From NCBI RefSeq assembly GCF_012933365.1, contig NZ_JABBVZ010000003.1, positions 33,946 through 97,945 of the forward strand: a stretch of DNA of 64,000 nt, in the 5' to 3' direction. This document shows, one piece after another, positions 60,443 through 64,000 of the stretch (the first letter of the stretch is position 1; each line of letters opens with the position of its first letter). A program made the position numbers and the translations under genes. The notes below the pieces were generated by a model. The model was not told where the DNA came from. It saw only the letters and a list, made by a program, of their open reading frames with translations, and ran no database searches. The stretch comes from Sulfobacillus harzensis. Lineage in GTDB: Bacteria > Bacillota > Sulfobacillia > Sulfobacillales > Sulfobacillaceae.

Positions 60443-61525
60443 CTAATGATTCGCGCGTTGCGCGAGCTTCAGGCGATAGGGACGATACCCGCGCAAATCA
60501 AGCCACTCACCCACGCGACCCATGACCAATATCGGCTGGTCTGCGAGATCGGCCGGCTGCCGAGCCCCCATCAGCACGAGAATCGTCCTCATGGTCCAAT
60601 GTATGCCATCAACCCAGGCATCTAGGCCCCGATCCGGATCAGATCCGGTTGCGATCCGCATTAGGGGCCCCGCCACGCCCACCGCCCGGGCTCCCATCGC
60701 CAACGCCTTAGCCACATCATGACCGGATCGAATGCCCCCGGATGCAATGATGGGGACAACGTCCTGCAGTTCCGCCGCAACCTCGCCCAGACTGGCTGCC
60801 GTCGGCACACCCCAACCGAGCCATTCTTGATCGATGCCCGCCCCGCGCCGCCAAGCTTCCACGGCAATGAAGTTGGTTCCCCCAACGCCGCCAATGTCGA
60901 CCGCATCGGCGCCAGCCTCCACAAATCGCCTGGCCGCAGGACCGGTCATTCCCTGCCCGACCTCTTTGGCAATAACGGGCACGTCAACCGCCGCCTTCAC
61001 CTCGGCCAATCGCTCCAGCAGTTGACGAAAGTGCCGGTCGCCTTCCGCCATAAAAAGCTCTTGGGCCACGTTCCAGTGGATTTGCAGAAAATCAGCCCCG
61101 ACCAGCTGCACGGCCCTCTTGGCTGCGTCCACACCGGCTCCCATCCCTACATTGGCGATGATGACCCCATCGGGGTTGAGTTCTCGCACTACCGCATAGG
61201 AGCGGGCTGCCTCAGGCGATCGAAGCCCAGCCGTCTCTGATCCGACAGCCATGGCCAGCCCTTGGCGCTTGGCAAATCGCGCCAGGCGTGCGTTAATCTG
61301 GCCTGACTCTTCGGTGCCGCCAGTCATAGCGTTGACAATAATGGGGGACGAAAGAGATCGGCCCAGCAATTCGGTGGCCAGCGTGGCGTCGGCCACATCC
61401 ATCTGGGGAGCGCTGACAGGGAGCAAGCGAACGTCCTCGAATCCGCTTCCGCCAACGTCGGGTAGTGTTTGGACCGCTTCAATATGTTCGTGCTTTCTGC
61501 GCTCGCGGTCTTCGACCTCGCCCAT
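60443..61525 (-). CDS. fni: type 2 isopentenyl-diphosphate isomerase
   Basis: A 360-residue FMN-dependent IDI-2. RRKHEHIEA at the start, IIVNAMTGGTEESGQINARL, AVGSETAGLRSPEAARSY, FLQIHWNVAQELFMAEGDRH and KEVGQGMTGPAARRFVEAGA, then DIGGVGGTNF are family landmarks. It equilibrates IPP and DMAPP. Placed at the head of the hopanoid operon, it raises the allylic precursor for farnesyl synthesis. The start follows AGAGGGGCGAAG. Confidence 0.95.
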   Translation of the reverse strand: MGEVEDRERRKHEHIEAVQTLPDVGGSGFEDVRLLPVSAPQMDVADATLATELLGRSLSSPIIVNAMTGGTEESGQINARLARFAKRQGLAMAVGSETAGLRSPEAARSYAVVRELNPDGVIIANVGMGAGVDAAKRAVQLVGADFLQIHWNVAQELFMAEGDRHFRQLLERLAEVKAAVDVPVIAKEVGQGMTGPAARRFVEAGADAVDIGGVGGTNFIAVEAWRRGAGIDQEWLGWGVPTAASLGEVAAELQDVVPIIASGGIRSGHDVAKALAMGARAVGVAGPLMRIATGSDPDRGLDAWVDGIHWTMRTILVLMGARQPADLADQPILVMGRVGEWLDLRGYRPYRLKLAQRANH

Positions 61526-61564
61526 CTTCGCCCCTCTTTCTGTCCTTTTGTCGAGTATTCTGTG

Positions 61565-61587
61565 AAATTTCCCACTGAGGAAATCTT
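61565..61587. promoter_or_regulatory. operator-like palindrome 1 (TTTCC-N6-GGAAA)
   Basis: AAATTTCCCACTGAGGAAAT, an interrupted palindrome. It shares TTTCC-x-A-x-TGAGGAAAT with the second copy at 61627-61645. It lies just inside the predicted fni transcript, so a bound protein could block its start. Confidence 0.6.
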
Positions 61588-61599
61588 TGGAGACAAAGG

Positions 61600-61628
61600 A
61601 CTATACTTATATTAGCACTGCAGTTTAA
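61600..61628 (-). promoter_or_regulatory. promoter of the hopanoid operon
   Basis: On the minus strand TTAAAC (61623-61628), a 17-base spacer, TATAGT (61600-61605). The start would be near 61593, with palindrome 1 directly downstream and palindrome 2 overlapping the -35 edge. Confidence 0.65.
61608..61613 (+). promoter_or_regulatory. -10 of a divergent promoter toward the acyltransferase fragment
   Basis: TATATT, with TTTGGA 16 bases upstream (61586-61591). The start would be near 61620, and palindrome 2 would lie in the leader. Confidence 0.4.
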
Positions 61629-61645
61629 TTTTCCAATGAGGAAAT
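61627..61645. promoter_or_regulatory. operator-like palindrome 2 (TTTCC-N6-GGAAA)
   Basis: AATTTTCCAATGAGGAAAT, near-identical to palindrome 1, ending at the base before the ATG at 61646. Both sites flank the divergent promoters, suggesting one regulator for both directions. Confidence 0.6.
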
Positions 61646-61936
61646 ATGACCATTACATTGAAGCAACCTTCACCGCGATTGTCGTTTCGGCCACGAAGGG
61701 ACTGGTCCCCAGTCCTGGTGGCAGCTGTAGCCGCCATTCTTAAGAGCTATAGTCTATTTCACCAGCGTGTTGGCTTCCTCGGCAAACCGGATCCGGGGCC
61801 ATTGGTGATTGTAGCCAACCATGGACACGACGCCGACAGCGTGGTGCTCCCCGTGAGTCTGGCGCTCATGCGCGGCATCGCCCATCCCCTCATCTCCTCG
61901 GGGTCAGAACGGCTGAGGTTGTCCCAGGCTTCGTAG
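61646..61936 (+). pseudogene. truncated PlsC-like acyltransferase
   Basis: A 96-residue ORF holding only the beginning of an acyltransferase domain. VGFLGKPDPGPLVIVANHGH with DADSVVLP carries an HxxxxD motif (His-Gly-His-Asp-Ala-Asp), but the chain stops soon after at SGSERLRLSQAS with none of the later blocks. Sequence beyond the stop (61937-62203) has no recognisable continuation. It may be a remnant of an acyl-transfer gene that served the hopanoid or phospholipid pathway, cut by a later insertion. Confidence 0.6.
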
Positions 61937-62203
61937 ATTTTGATTCCATACAATTACGCCATTTGCCTTGGGCTTTTGCCTCGACCTCCTAAGATCTACC
62001 TACCCAGCTCCCATGTCTGGCTCATCCCGAGGTCAAACCGAAGTAATGATGTCAACCTGATTCGTCACTCTCCATGGTTTTTCAACGGGAACCGTGGTTT
62101 CTATTTGGTGGGTTTCCCTATGCTACAACAAGTGTATCCCAAAAAAAGGAATCGGCTTGAGTGTGTTGAAGTCAACCACCAGTACCTGAAAGGGTGGTGC
62201 AAA

Positions 62204-62977
62204 ATGCGCTTTCGAGCAGCTTTTCTAGGTGTTGTGTCAACTCTTTTGCTCATGGCCAGCACCTCCATGGTGTCTTGGCCCACGGTCTCCGCGGCGTCCC
62301 GAGCGCCTTCCGCGAGCGAGCAGCAAGAGGTTTTGGTTGGCAAGGATATCACACAGCCGTCTGATACGATTACGTATCAAGTCTTTGACCGCGAGGGAAA
62401 GTTAATCTCGACTCAAACTGAACCGGTCGCCCCGGCCACCTACATCGAAACGAGTGTCGAACCCTTGTCCGACGCGGTGTCCCAGGGCGTACCGTACGTT
62501 CCCTTGCCCTCATCGCCATCCCAGTGGCCACAAGCCGAGGCCCAGTTACACACGCTCATTGCTCAACAAGAAGGGGTTTCGGGACAGCAAGCCGCCGACC
62601 CGACAATCGGCTGCAACCAATCGATTCGTGCGACCGGTGCTTACCAGTTTCCGGACGCGAGTACGACGGTTAATTACGCGGTCACCTACAACACCTATAA
62701 TGGCGCCTGCGGCATCGCCATCACAGACTACGCCGCAAACTTGAATCCCTCGACCAGTTCTTCCGTCTATCAATGTACATTATCGTGGCAAGATGGTGGG
62801 TACAGTGAGACCCCGGACGTCCGCATCCCCAACTACTATCCCAACGATGATTGGTATAATGCCGGCGATCTCGGTTGGACCGGTGGGGGCGGATACAACT
62901 TCTACACCTATGCGGGTCTGAATGGCTGCTCCGTATACGACCACCAGGCTTATGGCTATATGACCCTAAACAACTGA
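62204..62977 (+). CDS. secreted protein of unknown function
   Basis: A 257-residue protein. A signal peptide (MRFRAAFLGVVSTLLLMAST, then SMVSWPTVSAAS) is followed by a Ser/Thr/Pro-rich part and a Tyr/Asn/Gly-rich C-terminal half with several Cys (IGCNQS, NGACGIA, VYQCTLS, LNGCSVY) that could form disulfides. The composition is like that of secreted surface or matrix proteins. The start follows GAAAGGGTGG. I do not recognise the family. Confidence 0.75.
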   Translation: MRFRAAFLGVVSTLLLMASTSMVSWPTVSAASRAPSASEQQEVLVGKDITQPSDTITYQVFDREGKLISTQTEPVAPATYIETSVEPLSDAVSQGVPYVPLPSSPSQWPQAEAQLHTLIAQQEGVSGQQAADPTIGCNQSIRATGAYQFPDASTTVNYAVTYNTYNGACGIAITDYAANLNPSTSSSVYQCTLSWQDGGYSETPDVRIPNYYPNDDWYNAGDLGWTGGGGYNFYTYAGLNGCSVYDHQAYGYMTLNN

Positions 62978-63026
62978 ATGTCGTTCAATGGTAGACTGGG
63001 TGTATACGTTGGATGGGGGTGAAACA

Positions 63027-63479
63027 GTGTCTCGATTAGTGATAGCGACAGGGGTAGCCGCGGGAATTGCGGTCGGCTTTGAACCTGTCTGGGCTGGGCG
63101 ATGGCTCGATCTGGCGTTTCCCTCGTGGCCAATACCCGTTGGGGTGGCGATCCTCGTTGCGTTAGCCGCTGCCTTATGGCGTGGAACGCGGCAGATCGAT
63201 TCCGCTAAGGGCCCGACGGTAACCATGATGGCGGTTCTATCCATCGTCGCGGGTGGCATTGTGGGTTTTGGAGCCACGGTGGTAGCACTCGGTTATTTTG
63301 TGGTGCCTCCGATGCCCGGCCACATTGGATACCTCCCTGGTTGGCCATGGCAGGCCGTCAGCTGGGAGTTAATGCACCGTCTTATGCCTGCCGTGGTGGG
63401 ACTGGGCATATGGGTAGCCCTCGTGTGCGCCGTGGAGACGCGCCTGACGGCTTTGGCGCCACCCACCGCCCGTCAATAA
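63027..63479 (+). CDS. four-helix membrane protein, unknown
   Basis: A 150-residue protein with hydrophobic helices at about 3-18, 35-50, 63-88 and 123-140. The GTG at 63027 is spaced well from GGGGGTG; an ATG at 62988 has no ribosome site. There are no motifs that I recognise. It follows the secreted unknown by 49 bases and may be co-transcribed. A terminator follows. Confidence 0.65.
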   Translation: MSRLVIATGVAAGIAVGFEPVWAGRWLDLAFPSWPIPVGVAILVALAAALWRGTRQIDSAKGPTVTMMAVLSIVAGGIVGFGATVVALGYFVVPPMPGHIGYLPGWPWQAVSWELMHRLMPAVVGLGIWVALVCAVETRLTALAPPTARQ

Positions 63480-63495
63480 GGTAACCCGCCGGTAT

Positions 63496-63530
63496 GGGGG
63501 CGCGCTTCTGAAGCGAACGCCCCCCTTTTT
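63496..63530 (+). terminator. terminator before the IS256-type element
   Basis: GGGGGCG (63496-63502) pairs with CGCCCCC (63518-63524), followed by C and TTTTT. Confidence 0.9.
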
Positions 63531-63589
63531 CCATTTCCCACTGCCCCTCTATGTGGGCCCAACGTCAATCGACAAAGGGCGGCCGTCTC

Positions 63590-64000
63590 TCACTGCGCCA
63601 CCATTTGCGGCGCTACATACGGTCGAAGCGCCGCTTGCAATTGCCCGAGGTCACGATATCCCGCTAGGCGCTGGAAACGGTCCTCGAGAACGAGACTGGC
63701 GCTGGCCAGCCAGCGTAGAACCTGTATGCCGTTGGTCCAGCGCTTTACGTTTTGGGCATGGGTCCGAAACTGGCTATTGACGGACTCGAGGGGATTGGTC
63801 GTGGCCAGTGAACGCCGCAGCGTGCCAGACAACCCGAGCCGATGGACGGTAAGCGTTTCGTCCAGGCCTTCCCGCAAGCTATGGGCCGCTTGAGGGTAGT
63901 CCCGTTCGAGCTCTGCCGCCAGTTTCTGCAACGCCTTGAAGGCCTTCGTGGCATCTGCCTCTTGGTAGGCCTTGCGCAACCGCGACCGCACGGTCGCTTG
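63590..64000 (-). mobile_element. IS256-family transposase, C-terminal part (cut by window edge)
   Basis: The minus-strand frame is open from the window end to a stop at 63590-63592 (136 residues visible). VRSRLRKAYQEADATKAFKA, LGLSGTLRRSLATTNPLESV, NSQFR, and LVLEDRFQRLAGY followed by RDLGQLQAAL are typical of the end of the Mutator/IS256 transposases, with the catalytic Glu in the TTNPLESVN block. The IS end should lie within about 63540-63590, but I cannot define the terminal repeat without the other end. Confidence 0.93.

Noticed and set aside
1..64000. tRNA, rRNA genes or CRISPR array
   Set aside because: I scanned for clover-leaf landmarks and for regularly spaced direct repeats and found none that I could support.

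Overview
The window is an ordinary-density bacterial chromosome segment of moderately high G+C with Shine-Dalgarno-led genes and many GTG/TTG starts. A Spo0E-type phosphatase, a YaaL/DUF2508 protein, MinC, type 2 IPP isomerase, a c-di-AMP (ydaO-type) riboswitch and a dnaG-rpoD operon point to a Gram-positive of the Firmicutes. Hopanoid synthesis, UDP-sulfoquinovose synthase, an assimilatory sat-cysH pair and a cytochrome b6-type locus suggest a Sulfobacillus-like thermoacidophile. The genus is an inference.

Layout. 1-8.5 kb, minus strand: an ArsB/NhaD-type permease (cut by the window edge), rhodanese, prmC, prfA, rpmE, a sensor kinase/OmpR regulator pair, rho, glpX and a stand-alone receiver. 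8.6-17.7 kb: HtrA protease, two GNATs, two paralogous NCS1 nucleobase permeases, a phosphohexomutase, and a cytochrome b operon headed by a previously easy-to-miss 30-residue membrane peptide. 17.8-20 kb: a TraG/VirD4-like ATPase plus a replication-relaxation protein, probably a mobile-element remnant. 20-26.9 kb: a riboswitch-controlled cell-wall hydrolase, minC, Nudix, a ThrE-type exporter split in two genes, GtrA and a polyprenol-phosphate mannosyltransferase-like GT2. 26.9-30 kb: a beta-propeller protein fused to a cytochrome c domain, with a small cytochrome c. 30-34 kb: MIP18-family and Mrp proteins, a cupin, a peroxiredoxin with an in-frame TGA exactly at the peroxidatic cysteine, and sulfoquinovose synthase. 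34.5-44.8 kb: CDF transporter, two D-Ala-D-Ala carboxypeptidases, cysH-sat, Spo0E-like protein, esterase, acyl-CoA synthetase, moaA, folE, TPR and DUF2508 proteins. 44.8-51 kb: asnB, rpoD, dnaG, an MFS transporter and a decayed hybrid kinase. 51.7-61.5 kb: a nine-gene minus-strand hopanoid operon running fni, hpnH, hpnG, hpnA, shc, hpnC, hpnD, hpnE and a MurG/UgtP-like glycosyltransferase. 61.6-64 kb: a truncated acyltransferase divergent from fni, a secreted unknown, a membrane unknown, and the 3' part of an IS256-type transposase running off the window.

How the genes work together. The hopanoid operon supplies isoprene isomer, squalene, hopene and the adenosyl-derived side chain, and ends in a candidate sugar transferase. 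Its first gene shares an intergenic region carrying two matching palindromes with the acyltransferase fragment. GT2 plus GtrA probably make and move a polyprenyl-phosphate sugar. Mrp and the MIP18 protein form an Fe-S assembly pair.

The most notable observation is the peroxiredoxin at 32172-32645: reading through one TGA gives a complete cysteine-free peroxiredoxin whose TGA lies at the catalytic position, so it is a candidate selenoprotein. Other points of interest are an apparent ATC start in asnB that places the catalytic Cys next to the initiator, a PurBox-like palindrome at an NCS1 permease promoter, an Mrp lacking its CxxC motif, and the propeller-cytochrome fusion. No tRNA, rRNA or CRISPR array was recognised. 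Start choices and all family assignments come from reading motifs; no database search was made.
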